A DNA stretch of 46,598 bases from Clostridia bacterium (GTDB lineage: Bacteria; Bacillota_A; Clostridia; TANB77; CAG-508), in contig JAAVZD010000011.1 of NCBI GenBank assembly GCA_022791475.1, positions 1 to 46,598 of the forward strand, given 5' to 3'. The notes below the pieces were generated by a model. The model was not told where the DNA came from. It saw only the letters and a list, made by a program, of their open reading frames with translations, and did no database searches. Shown here one piece after another: positions 34,821 through 42,106 of the stretch (its first letter is position 1; the number at the start of each line of letters is the position of its first letter). A program made the position numbers and the translations under genes.

Positions 34821-34852
34821 AAAACCAAATAACAATAGTTATTTGGTTTTTT
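34821..34852 (+). terminator. Terminator after the gatD-like gene
   Basis: Stem AAAACCAAATAAC with GTTATTTGGTTTT followed by TTAG. Confidence 0.9.
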
Positions 34853-34879
34853 AGTATTAGTATTTTGAAATGCGAAAAA

Positions 34880-35116
34880 TTATAAAGGATTAAAAGATAT
34901 TAAGCTGAAATCACAATTTTCAATAAATGCAGAATTATTAATAGGCTGAACACTATTTCTAAATAAATTATTTTTAATATCATTAAATACTGAATTAAAT
35001 TGATCAGAACTCTCAATCCTATCACATTCTAATACTCCAGATACCCGACAGTGAACATCTGGCTGAACAAAGTCTTCAGAATCATGAAATACATCAACAC
35101 AATAAAAATATACCAT
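34880..35116 (-). CDS. Hypothetical protein, 78 aa
   Basis: Unrecognised. MVYFYCVDVFHDSEDFVQPD to the end ENCDFSLISFNPL; acidic, three to four cysteines, no membrane segment. I start it at ATG 35116, since GTGAAAGGAGATAAAAGT upstream supplies the ribosome-binding site; the longer GTG start at 35134 would lack one. An in-frame CGG (in VHCRVSG) must be sense here. A different-strand neighbour follows with its own promoter. Confidence 0.55.
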   Translation of the reverse strand: MVYFYCVDVFHDSEDFVQPDVHCRVSGVLECDRIESSDQFNSVFNDIKNNLFRNSVQPINNSAFIENCDFSLISFNPL

Positions 35117-35204
35117 ACTTTTATCTCCTTTCACTGCAAAACCATTAATTACAATTTAAATAATAACACAAGATACATAATATTGCAATAATATTACAAA
35201 ACTA

Positions 35205-35233
35205 TTGCAAAAATATTTCAAAAGTGCTATAAT
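35205..35233 (+). promoter_or_regulatory. Promoter of the 110-aa membrane protein gene
   Basis: TTGCAA (35205-35210), 17-bp spacer, TATAAT (35228-35233). Confidence 0.7.
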
Positions 35234-35263
35234 AGAGGTATATCAAAAGAGAAGGTGAAAATT

Positions 35264-35596
35264 ATGGAACTAATGATGATAATATATATACTAATTTTTA
35301 TAATATTTGCATTAATTGCATATTCAGTATTACAATTAAGGTTAGCAGGGTTAAACGTAAAAGACTTTTGGAGCTTTATACAAGCTAACCAAATGTTAGA
35401 TAAATTATATGCATTTTCAAAAAAATATGAAAAAATGAGTTCACAAGAACAAATAATATTTTTAATGGAAGCAGAAAAAGTATTTAATGCATTTGACAAA
35501 GTACCAAAAATGATATGGGAAGAGGAATATGAAAAATATTCAGATGTATTAAATACATACAAAGATTTAAAAGTAATAAGATGGGTACAAAACTAA
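35264..35596 (+). CDS. Small membrane-anchored hypothetical protein, 110 aa
   Basis: Unrecognised. An N-terminal membrane helix (MELMMIIYILIFIIFALIAY) is followed by an 85-residue helical, charged domain (FWSFIQANQMLDKLYAFSKK, EQIIFLMEAEKVFNAFDKVP). I choose ATG 35264 after GAGAAGGTGAAAATT; the GTG at 35255 lies in that ribosome-binding site. It has its own promoter and terminator. The layout resembles a membrane-tethered cytoplasmic domain. Confidence 0.7.
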   Translation: MELMMIIYILIFIIFALIAYSVLQLRLAGLNVKDFWSFIQANQMLDKLYAFSKKYEKMSSQEQIIFLMEAEKVFNAFDKVPKMIWEEEYEKYSDVLNTYKDLKVIRWVQN

Positions 35597-35622
35597 AAAA
35601 TATAAAATGAAAATTCAGAAAC

Positions 35623-35654
35623 AAAAACATTAGATAAAAAGTCTAATGTTTTTT
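35623..35654 (+). terminator. Terminator of the 110-aa gene
   Basis: Stem AAAAACATTAGA with TCTAATGTTTTT. Confidence 0.9.
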
Positions 35655-35818
35655 ATATTCTAAGGAAAGTCATCCGCGATAGCGGTGATTATCCTTAGAA
35701 TATAGTTATGGAAGAATTAGATTTTACTAAAGTATAACTTATTCATACGTATTAAAAATGCTACTACTAAGAAATCTGGGCGAAGAATGAGCTTAGAAAA
35801 TTTTATTCTTGTTTTTTG
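35654..35818 (+). ncRNA. Duplicated hairpin RNA element, copy B, upstream of nifS
   Basis: Stem TATATTCTAAGGA with TCCTTAGAATATA encloses TCATCCGCGATAGCGGTGA. Compared with copy A at 32391, one T-A pair of the stem has become A-T on both sides, a compensatory change that supports a real RNA helix. Shared sequences then follow: AGTTATGGAA, ATTAGATTTT and, 70 bases later, CTTAGAAAATTTTATTCTTG then TTTTT. The middle part differs from copy A. Confidence 0.6.
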
Positions 35819-35895
35819 TTTTATAAAATCAATTTAGGAATAAAAAATTTTAAAAATAATATAATATAAAAAGAAAGAAAATAAGGGGAAACAAT

Positions 35896-37036
35896 ATGAA
35901 AATAAGATATTTTGACCATGCTGCAACAACATATATTAGAGAAGAAGTATTAAATGCAATGTTACCATTTTTAACGGCCGAATATGGTAATGCTTCTTCT
36001 ATGTATAGTAAACGGAAGAGAGACTAAAAAGGCTATACATTTATCAAGAGAAAAAGTTGCTAAAGCGATAAATTGCAAGGCAAAAGAAGTATATTTTACC
36101 TCTTGTGGAAGTGAAAGTGATAACTTAGCTGTTAAAGGAATATGTTATAAAAATAAAGAAAAAGGAAATCATATTATAACAAGTAAAATAGAACATCCAG
36201 CAGTATTGCATACTTGCCAGACTTTAGAAAAACAAGGTTTTGAAGTAACATATTTAAACGTAGATAATAATGGACAAATTTCTTTATTTGAATTAGAAAA
36301 TGCAATTAAAGGAAATACTATTTTAATAAGTATAATGACTGCAAACAATGAAATAGGAACAATACAACCAATAAAAGAAATTGGTCAGATTGCTAAAAAA
36401 CACAATGTTTTATTTCATACAGATAGTGTTCAAGCAATAGGTAATATAAAAATAGATGTAGAAGAAATGAATATAGATTTATTATCAATGTCAGCACACA
36501 AGTTTTATGGACCAAAAGGTGTAGGAGCTTTATATGTAAGAGAAGGGATAGAATTCGAAAAGTTGCAAGATGGTGGACATCAAGAAAGAGATAAAAGAGC
36601 AGGAACAGAGAATGTAGCAGGAATAGTAGGACTAGGAGAAGCAATAGAATTAGGATATAAAGATTTTGAAAATTACAATGAAAAATTAAAATATTTAAGA
36701 GACTATTATATTTCTGAAATTGAAGAAAAAATACCAAATGTAAAACTAAATGGAGATAGAACAAACAGACTTGCAGGAAATGCAAATATATCATTTGAAG
36801 GAGTAAACTCAGAAGAGTTACTATTTAAGTTAGATGAAAAAGGAATATGTGCATCAGGAGGAAGTGCATGTAGCACAGGGAACCCAAGTCCCTCACATGT
36901 ATTAATGGCAATAGGAGTAAATAGCAAAATGGCAAAAGGAGCATTAAGAGTTACATTTGGAATGGAAAATACAAAAGAAGATGTAGATTATTTAGTTGAA
37001 AATTTAACTCAAATAATTACCGAATTAAGAAAATAG
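35896..37036 (+). CDS. Cysteine desulfurase (NifS/IscS type), interrupted by +1 frameshift at CGG
   Basis: Pyridoxal-phosphate enzyme that takes sulfur from cysteine for Fe-S clusters or thio-modified tRNA. First frame: [20 protein letters not shown] to [11 protein letters not shown], then CGG (36013-36015, codon 40) leads to TAA within four codons. Skipping the C gives AGT AAA GGA AGA GAG ACT, restoring the [16 protein letters not shown] pattern of the family. The remainder has the PLP lysine in [12 protein letters not shown] and the sulfur-accepting cysteine in [12 protein letters not shown]. Total 1141 bases: 380 codons plus one. It has a clean start (AAGGGGAAACAAT). Confidence 0.88.
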
Positions 37037-37130
37037 TGACAATGGGATGGCGGATTATCACTATTGTTTGAAACACTAAATTTAATTACTCAATTGCTAG
37101 TGACAAAAAAACCGTCCCATTGTTACTAAA
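37034..37130. repeat. Inverted repeat AGTGACAATGGGA after nifS
   Basis: Arms AGTGACAATGGGATGGCGG and its approximate complement (CCGTCCCATTGTTACT) flank AGTGATAATC-like inner repeats; it begins inside the nifS stop region and could act as terminator. Variant of the GGGACG family. Confidence 0.7.
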
Positions 37131-37196
37131 AGAATAAAATAGTAAAAAATGATAATACTACTTAAATAGAAGAGAAAAAAGGAGAAAACTATTTAA

Positions 37197-37553
37197 GTGG
37201 AAAATTTGAAAAAAGCATTAATAGGAATTATAGCAGGAATAATATGTGGTCTCTTCGCTTCAGGAGGAGGCCTTATATTAGTTCCTGCTTTTATATATTT
37301 ATTAAAAATGGAAGATAAAAAAGCACGTGGAACAGCAGTACTATGCATTTTACCAATGGTAATTACAAGTAGCATATTTTATTACAAAGATAAATTTATA
37401 AATTGGCAAATAGGAATAATGTGTGCAATAGGTGGAATAGTAGGAGGAATAATAGGAGCAAAACTTTTGAAAAAATTGAAAACAAAATATGTAAGAATAT
37501 TGTTTACATGTTTTCTGTTATATGTATCAATTAAAATATTAATAGGAAGTTAG
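37197..37553 (+). CDS. TauE/SafE-family half-size membrane protein, first
   Basis: A 118-residue membrane protein with about four helices and the TauE/SafE signature GIICGLFASGGGLILVPAF and GGIVGGIIGAKLLKKLKTKYVR. Full-size TauE permeases have two such halves in one chain of about 250 residues; here each half is a separate gene (see 37640). The two probably assemble as a heterodimer exporting a sulfur compound or other small anion, which is inferred only. The start is GTG 37197 after AAAAAGGAGAAAAC. The upstream cysteine desulfurase is suggestive of sulfur metabolism. Confidence 0.85.
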   Translation: MENLKKALIGIIAGIICGLFASGGGLILVPAFIYLLKMEDKKARGTAVLCILPMVITSSIFYYKDKFINWQIGIMCAIGGIVGGIIGAKLLKKLKTKYVRILFTCFLLYVSIKILIGS

Positions 37554-37622
37554 AAATTAGAGGTTGGAAGTTGGGTTTGTGCTAACTCCTTCGAAGCATT
37601 TACATTATATTCCCAACTTCTA
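37552..37622 (+). repeat. Inverted-repeat element, TTAGAAGTTGG family, copy 3
   Basis: TTAGAAATTAGAGGTTGGAAG with a complement CCCAACTTCTATTGTAAGG; the core includes CTCCTTCGAAG. It contains the stop of the first TauE half and ends at the ribosome-binding site (GTAAGGAGG) of the second. Confidence 0.75.
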
Positions 37623-37639
37623 TTGTAAGGAGGTAAACA

Positions 37640-38017
37640 ATGTTACCAATAATTTTTGGAATAATATCTGGAATTGTTACAGGTTTAGGAATGGGTGGTG
37701 GAACTATATTAATTCTACTTCTGTCATTGTTTATGAATTTAGACCAACATATAGCTCAAGCAACAAACTTAGTATTTTTTATTCCAACATCACTTGCAGC
37801 GATTATTATAAATATAAGGCAAAAAAATGTTAATATTAAATTGGCAATAATTATATCAATTTTCGGAATAATAGGAGCAATAATAGGAGCAATAATGTCA
37901 CAAAATATAAGCTCACCAAACTTACGAAAATATTTTGCAATATTTATATTAATCATTGCGTTTCACGAGACTTATAAGTTATATAAAGAGTATAAAAAAG
38001 AAAGAAAAAAGACATAA
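37640..38017 (+). CDS. TauE/SafE-family half-size membrane protein, second
   Basis: A 125-residue membrane protein, second half of the pair. N-terminal signature GIVTGLGMGGGTILILLLSL, then IAQATNLVFFIPTSLAAII, and IIGAIIGAIMSQNISSPNLR; about four helices and a very basic C-terminal tail (YKEYKKERKKT). The start follows TGTAAGGAGGTAAACA. It sits 86 bp after the first half, with only the repeat between, so both are probably co-transcribed. Confidence 0.85.
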   Translation: MLPIIFGIISGIVTGLGMGGGTILILLLSLFMNLDQHIAQATNLVFFIPTSLAAIIINIRQKNVNIKLAIIISIFGIIGAIIGAIMSQNISSPNLRKYFAIFILIIAFHETYKLYKEYKKERKKT

Positions 38018-38061
38018 TAATAAAAACAATTCTATAATAAAAGAAAGAAAGGTAGGTAAGT

Positions 38062-38208
38062 ATGAAAATGAAATTTGTAAAAGGAATGTTAATAGGTGGA
38101 GCAGCTACAATAGGAGCTGTAATGATGTATAAAGAAATGTCAGGAAGAAATAAAAGACATATGGTAAAGAAAGGAAAACAATTTGCTAAAAAATTAGGAA
38201 TATTATAA
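38062..38208 (+). CDS. Small membrane protein, 48 aa
   Basis: MKMKFVKGMLIGGAATIGAV then MMYKEMSGRNKRHMVKKG and ending FAKKLGIL. One glycine/alanine-rich membrane helix (about 6-23) followed by a strongly basic tail. This type (YtxH-like or DUF3918-like small membrane proteins) is frequent in Clostridia, but I cannot assign it. The start follows AAAGAAAGGTAGGTAAGT. Confidence 0.65.
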   Translation: MKMKFVKGMLIGGAATIGAVMMYKEMSGRNKRHMVKKGKQFAKKLGIL

Positions 38209-38375
38209 AGCCCTCATTAAAAAATTGTATTTAGTTAAGTTATATGTAACTTATTTTACTCAAGCATCTAACTTATTCTAGAATTTATTAATAAATACAA
38301 AATTTATAGTTGTATTTACATTTGCGCTTTAATATGCTATAATATTATGTATATTAATAATAGGAGGTAAAATAA

Positions 38376-40415
38376 ATGCTTACAAAATCAAGTGCAATTG
38401 ACAGATTTTTAAGAGACAATCCAGATTTAAGAAAAAGACGGTTTGGCTTACCTGACATAGGTCGTAGACATGATGGAGAAATGTTTAACCCTACTGTGCA
38501 GGAAATTGCTGATGCAATCGAATTTTATGGTTATGGAGTAAGAGATGAAAACATAGCTACAATGCCAGACTTAGACTTAGGTGGAGGGAACCCAATAAAG
38601 TTTAGACCGTTCCCGCCAGCAGCTAAGGCTATGGAAAAGTATGCAAAAGAAGCATGGATGTATCGGTATCCATATACCGAAGGTGCAGACAGCATAAGGC
38701 AACAATTACTAAACTATGTAGAAAAAGAAGGATTTATAAATATAGAGCCCTACAGCCGTGATAATATTGACGAAAAGGGACTTTCTGTTCATAACATAAC
38801 TTTTTCTGTTTCTACATCAGTGCTTTACAATCAAATTATAAGCTTACTTGCAAAGCCCGGTGATGTTGTATTAGTAACAGGTCCAAGCTATGGTCTTTTC
38901 ACAATAAGAACTGAGCGTTCAGGTGCAGACGTAGAGGTAATTAATCTTGAAAAGGAGGATAACTTTTTAATAAATCCTCATAAACTTGCAAGTAGAATTG
39001 ACCAAATTAATGAAAGCTTGCAACTTGCATACCATAGAAGGCGTGGATATGTTCCAAGAGTGGTTGCATTTTTAAATGCCAACCCGAACAACCCAACTGG
39101 AAAGGTTATGGGAAAAAAGCAAGAAGAATTACTGTGTGATATTTCAAGAGTATGCCAAAAGCGAGGAGTTTTCGTAATTGACGATTTGGTATACAGAGAT
39201 ATCACCTATGATAAGGAAAATATAGCAATGCCAATTGCTACAATTCCAGGAGCATTTAGAAACACCATTTCTCTTTTTGGTTTATCTAAAAGCTATGAAA
39301 TGGCTGAGTTAAGAGCAGGATTTGTAGTAGCAGATGAAGCAATAATTTATGGAATAGTTAATAAAACTTTCCAAACCATGGATTCTGTTCCAAGCATAAT
39401 AGGTGAAGCTCTTGTAGGTGCATATAATGCAAAGAAGAAGCGGTATAAGGCTTATGAGGTTTACTTTGAGGAGTTAAGAGAGCTATATGTATACAGGTAT
39501 AACCTGTTAAAAGCTCTTGTTAACGGAATTGATGCAGCAGAGCCTAAATACAAAGAAAGGATAATAGAAACAGTAATTGAAAACTTAGGTTTTCAAGAGG
39601 CAAGTAAAGCTTTATCTGGCATTCCTATGGTAGATTTCCCCGAAAACTTAGAGCCAGAAGCAGGTTTTTTTGCAATTTTGGATTTTACTAAAATTAAGGG
39701 AATGAAATACAAAAGGCATACAATAAGAACAGAGAAGGACTTAACAATATTCTTCTATGCAACATCTAGAACAAGGTTTTTAGTAGGTCAATCAATATCC
39801 TGGCCATACAAAGATGAGCTTGTAGGAAGAGTAAGCTATGCAATAGATGAAGATAAGCTTATAAAAGGAATGTTAAATATTCATAATAGCATCCTTCTTC
39901 TTGAGCCAAAGGACGACTATGAAATTCGTAAAAACGAATTCAAAGACCAGAGCCAGATGGCTCAAATTAAAGTAGATGGGTGGAAAAATGCATACGACTT
40001 AATAATTTCTTCAGATTACTTAAACTCCTTGAATTATGAAGAACAAACAAAACGCTATGAGGCAAGTTTTGAGGAATATAAAGACTTAGTACTTGTAGCA
40101 GTAAGGAAAGAAGAAGTATTAGGATATGCATGTTATAGCACAACGCCCAATATAGACGACTTCCAGTCAGAGCTAGTAAGCCTTTACATTAAGCCAACTG
40201 AAATAGGCAGAGGAATAGGGACATCTTTGTTCATAGAAACCTGCAAGGAATTAAGAAATTTAGGAAAAAACAATATGATAGTTTGGTGTCTTAGCGATAA
40301 TAAAAATGCCATTAAGTTCTACAAAGGGCTTGGAGGCAAAATCGTAAAGACAAAAGATGCAAAAATAGGAGATAGAAGTTATAAAGAATATGGTTTTTAC
40401 TTCCAACTAAAATAA
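38376..40415 (+). CDS. Aminotransferase class I/II fused to a GNAT acetyltransferase domain
   Basis: A 679-residue fusion. Residues about 60-500 form a PLP-dependent aminotransferase: NPIKFRPFPPA, VTGPSYGLF, FLNANPNNPTGKVM, FVIDDLVYRD, and the PLP lysine in LFGLSKSYEMAELRAGF. Residues about 530-679 form a GNAT domain: VLGYACYSTTPNIDDFQSEL, VSLYIKPTEIGRGIGTSLF (acetyl-CoA loop) and NAIKFYKGLGG. Codon use is clearly GC-richer than the neighbours and it contains three in-frame CGG codons read as Arg, both signs of recent transfer. Possibly an amino-acid modification route; substrate unknown. Confidence 0.85.
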   Translation: MLTKSSAIDRFLRDNPDLRKRRFGLPDIGRRHDGEMFNPTVQEIADAIEFYGYGVRDENIATMPDLDLGGGNPIKFRPFPPAAKAMEKYAKEAWMYRYPYTEGADSIRQQLLNYVEKEGFINIEPYSRDNIDEKGLSVHNITFSVSTSVLYNQIISLLAKPGDVVLVTGPSYGLFTIRTERSGADVEVINLEKEDNFLINPHKLASRIDQINESLQLAYHRRRGYVPRVVAFLNANPNNPTGKVMGKKQEELLCDISRVCQKRGVFVIDDLVYRDITYDKENIAMPIATIPGAFRNTISLFGLSKSYEMAELRAGFVVADEAIIYGIVNKTFQTMDSVPSIIGEALVGAYNAKKKRYKAYEVYFEELRELYVYRYNLLKALVNGIDAAEPKYKERIIETVIENLGFQEASKALSGIPMVDFPENLEPEAGFFAILDFTKIKGMKYKRHTIRTEKDLTIFFYATSRTRFLVGQSISWPYKDELVGRVSYAIDEDKLIKGMLNIHNSILLLEPKDDYEIRKNEFKDQSQMAQIKVDGWKNAYDLIISSDYLNSLNYEEQTKRYEASFEEYKDLVLVAVRKEEVLGYACYSTTPNIDDFQSELVSLYIKPTEIGRGIGTSLFIETCKELRNLGKNNMIVWCLSDNKNAIKFYKGLGGKIVKTKDAKIGDRSYKEYGFYFQLK

Positions 40416-40427
40416 TAATTTTACCAA

Positions 40428-40453
40428 CAAAAGCAGCCAAATGGCTGCTTTTG
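40428..40453 (+). terminator. Terminator of the aminotransferase-GNAT gene
   Basis: Stem AAAAGCAGCC with GGCTGCTTTT. Confidence 0.85.
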
Positions 40454-40483
40454 CTATGCTTTAATATTCAATTGTAATGCTAT

Positions 40484-40957
40484 TTAGAAGATATCCCCCA
40501 TATAGTTGTTCACTCCATTCTCTATAAGAGTCATATTAAGTTCCCAACCATCATCAACTACTTTATTATATTTGGTAAGAATTTCATTAGGACTCATCAC
40601 TGTATCTTCCTTGATAGTTACTTCAGCATATCCTTCAGCTTGACCAAAAGTAAAGAAACCTCCAAATATAGGACTAAATGCTGTCCAACAGCCAGGATAT
40701 TTCAAGTCTGGAAAACAATAAAGAAGAGGAGAAAGTTTACGCTCCGTAGACATCTTCAAATATACAAGGTTATTGGTGACTTCATTATATTTACCATAGA
40801 TATATCTTTCAGAATCATATATGGAGGAATATTGTTCCTTCATATAACCCTTAATCTGCCCAGACTCTTCAAGTACGAAGAATCCCTTAAAGTCTGCTGG
40901 TGATTTGCCATACCGTCCATTTTGCTGAAACTTACCTTCAATACTGAATACTCTCAT
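40484..40957 (-). CDS. Hypothetical protein, 157 aa
   Basis: Unrecognised. MRVFSIEGKFQQNGRYGKSP begins a soluble, glycine- and aromatic-rich protein (FSPIFGGFFTFGQAEGYAEV) ending with a helical region (EILTKYNKVVDDGWELNMTL). It looks beta-rich. Codon use is more G+C-rich than the core genes, as in the adjacent fusion gene, and it has an in-frame CGG read as Arg. The start follows GTAAGGAGGAAAAAGT, a very strong ribosome-binding site. It lies beside a tRNA gene and is convergent with the fusion gene, suggesting joint acquisition. Confidence 0.7.
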   Translation of the reverse strand: MRVFSIEGKFQQNGRYGKSPADFKGFFVLEESGQIKGYMKEQYSSIYDSERYIYGKYNEVTNNLVYLKMSTERKLSPLLYCFPDLKYPGCWTAFSPIFGGFFTFGQAEGYAEVTIKEDTVMSPNEILTKYNKVVDDGWELNMTLIENGVNNYMGDIF

Positions 40958-41032
40958 ACTTTTTCCTCCTTACATTTTAATGCGAGAATATAGTTACTTA
41001 GAGCATATTATACTTTTGCCTTTAGGCAAATT

Positions 41033-41115
41033 TGGTGCCGATGGTGGGACTCGAACCCACATGGTTTCCCGCACGATTTTGAGTCGTGTGCGTCTGCCAG
41101 TTCCGCCACATCGGC
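41033..41115 (-). tRNA. tRNA-Leu (anticodon CAA)
   Basis: On the minus strand the acceptor stem GCCGATG/CATCGGC, a long type II variable arm, anticodon loop CTCAAAA (anticodon CAA), the T-loop GTTCGAG and an encoded CCA end are all present. Confidence 0.96.
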
Positions 41116-41185
41116 ATATACAAATTTAAGATATCTAAGTACACTGATAAGTTATATGTAATGGCTACTCTCAACAGCTAACTTA

Positions 41186-41198
41186 ACATCGGCATATA
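41186..41198. repeat. Duplicated 13-mer from the tRNA-Leu(CAA) 5' end
   Basis: ACATCGGCATATA at 41186-41198 repeats 41108-41120, which is the tRNA 5' end and adjoining bases. It may be a relic of a deleted tandem tRNA or of recombination at this locus. Confidence 0.5.
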
Positions 41199-41317
41199 TA
41201 TGTAATATTTTATATAATAACAGAAAATAGTAAAAAGTGCAAGGAAAAAAGCAAAAAATAGTGATTTTAAATTCTTTTATTGTTATAATAAAAGAAAAAA
41301 TAAAAGGAAATAAAAAT

Positions 41318-42007
41318 ATGACAAATAAAGAAATAAGAGAAAAAATAGAAGAATTAGCAGATGCAAAATATAAAGAATTTCATACAGGGTTATGCCCAAA
41401 TAGTAATGAAATTATAGGAGTTAGAGTACCAGTTCTAAGAAACTTTGCAAAAGAAATTGTAAAAAATGAAAATGTAGAAGAATATTTAGAAAATGCTTTA
41501 GATAATTCTTATGAAGAAATATTACTACAAGGAATGGTACTAGGATTATGGAAAACTAATATACAAAATTTTTGCACATATTTAGAAAAATTTATTCCAA
41601 AAATAAATAGCTGGGCAGTATGTGATGTATCAGTAGCAGGATTTAAAACTACTAAAAAAAATATGGAGCATATGTGGAATTTTATACAAAAATATTTGAA
41701 ATCAGAAAAAGAATTTGAGCTACGTTTTGCCATAGTAATGCTACTAGATTTTTATATAACAGAAGAATATATAGAAAAAGTGCTAGAAATACTAAACAAC
41801 ACAAAACATCCAGGATACTATGTAAAAATGGCAGTAGCCTGGACAATTCAAGTAGCATTTGTAAAATTCCCTAAAGAAACAATGAAACTACTTAAAAATA
41901 ATAAAATAGACGATTGGACATATAATAAAGCTTTACAAAAAATTATTGAATCATACAGAGTAGATGAACAAACTAAAGAGATAATAAAAAATATGAAAAG
42001 AAAATAG
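41318..42007 (+). CDS. AlkD-like DNA alkylation repair protein
   Basis: HEAT-repeat-type glycosylase family that excises bulky or positively charged alkylated bases. Family features: AKYKEFHTGLCPNSNEIIGVRVPVLRNFAKEI near the N-terminus (described in parts: EFHTGLCPN, IGVRVPVLR), NSWAVCDVSVAGFK with the conserved Trp and Asp, and YVKMAVAWTIQVAFVKFP. I choose ATG 41318 after AAAAGGAAATAAAAAT (229 residues), since the longer ORF from 41237 has no ribosome-binding site and begins in non-conserved sequence. It appears monocistronic. Confidence 0.88.
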   Translation: MTNKEIREKIEELADAKYKEFHTGLCPNSNEIIGVRVPVLRNFAKEIVKNENVEEYLENALDNSYEEILLQGMVLGLWKTNIQNFCTYLEKFIPKINSWAVCDVSVAGFKTTKKNMEHMWNFIQKYLKSEKEFELRFAIVMLLDFYITEEYIEKVLEILNNTKHPGYYVKMAVAWTIQVAFVKFPKETMKLLKNNKIDDWTYNKALQKIIESYRVDEQTKEIIKNMKRK

Positions 42008-42106
42008 TATAGTTTTAATAAAATTGTACTATTTTTACTTTTTCTATTGTTAAAACCAAATAAACTGTATATAATAATAAAGAAAAATGTCAAAAAAGGT
42101 GAAAAA

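Noticed and set aside
14367..37036. Explaining the seven CGG breaks as ordinary sequencing or assembly indels
   Set aside because: Not excluded, but disfavoured: none lies in a homopolymer run of the kind that usually fails, all have the same inserted base before GG, the same codon phase and the coding strand of the gene. Raw reads would settle it.
14367..37036. Explaining the breaks by classical P-site slippage (slippery codon re-pairing)
   Set aside because: The codons before CGG (TCT, TGC, CTA, GGG, GCA, AAA, TCA) share no slippery pattern, and most cannot re-pair one base further on. Skipping at the A site, or a four-base-reading tRNA, fits better.
14367..37036. CGG reassigned to another amino acid, as reported in some Firmicutes
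   Set aside because: Reassignment would keep the frame. At these seven sites the frame changes by one, and the in-frame reading meets a stop soon after (4-18 codons).
41033..41198. tRNA-Leu(CAA) as a phage-type attachment site
   Set aside because: The duplicated 13-mer covers the tRNA 5' end, not the 3' end that integrases normally use, spans only about 80 bp, and no integrase gene is present.
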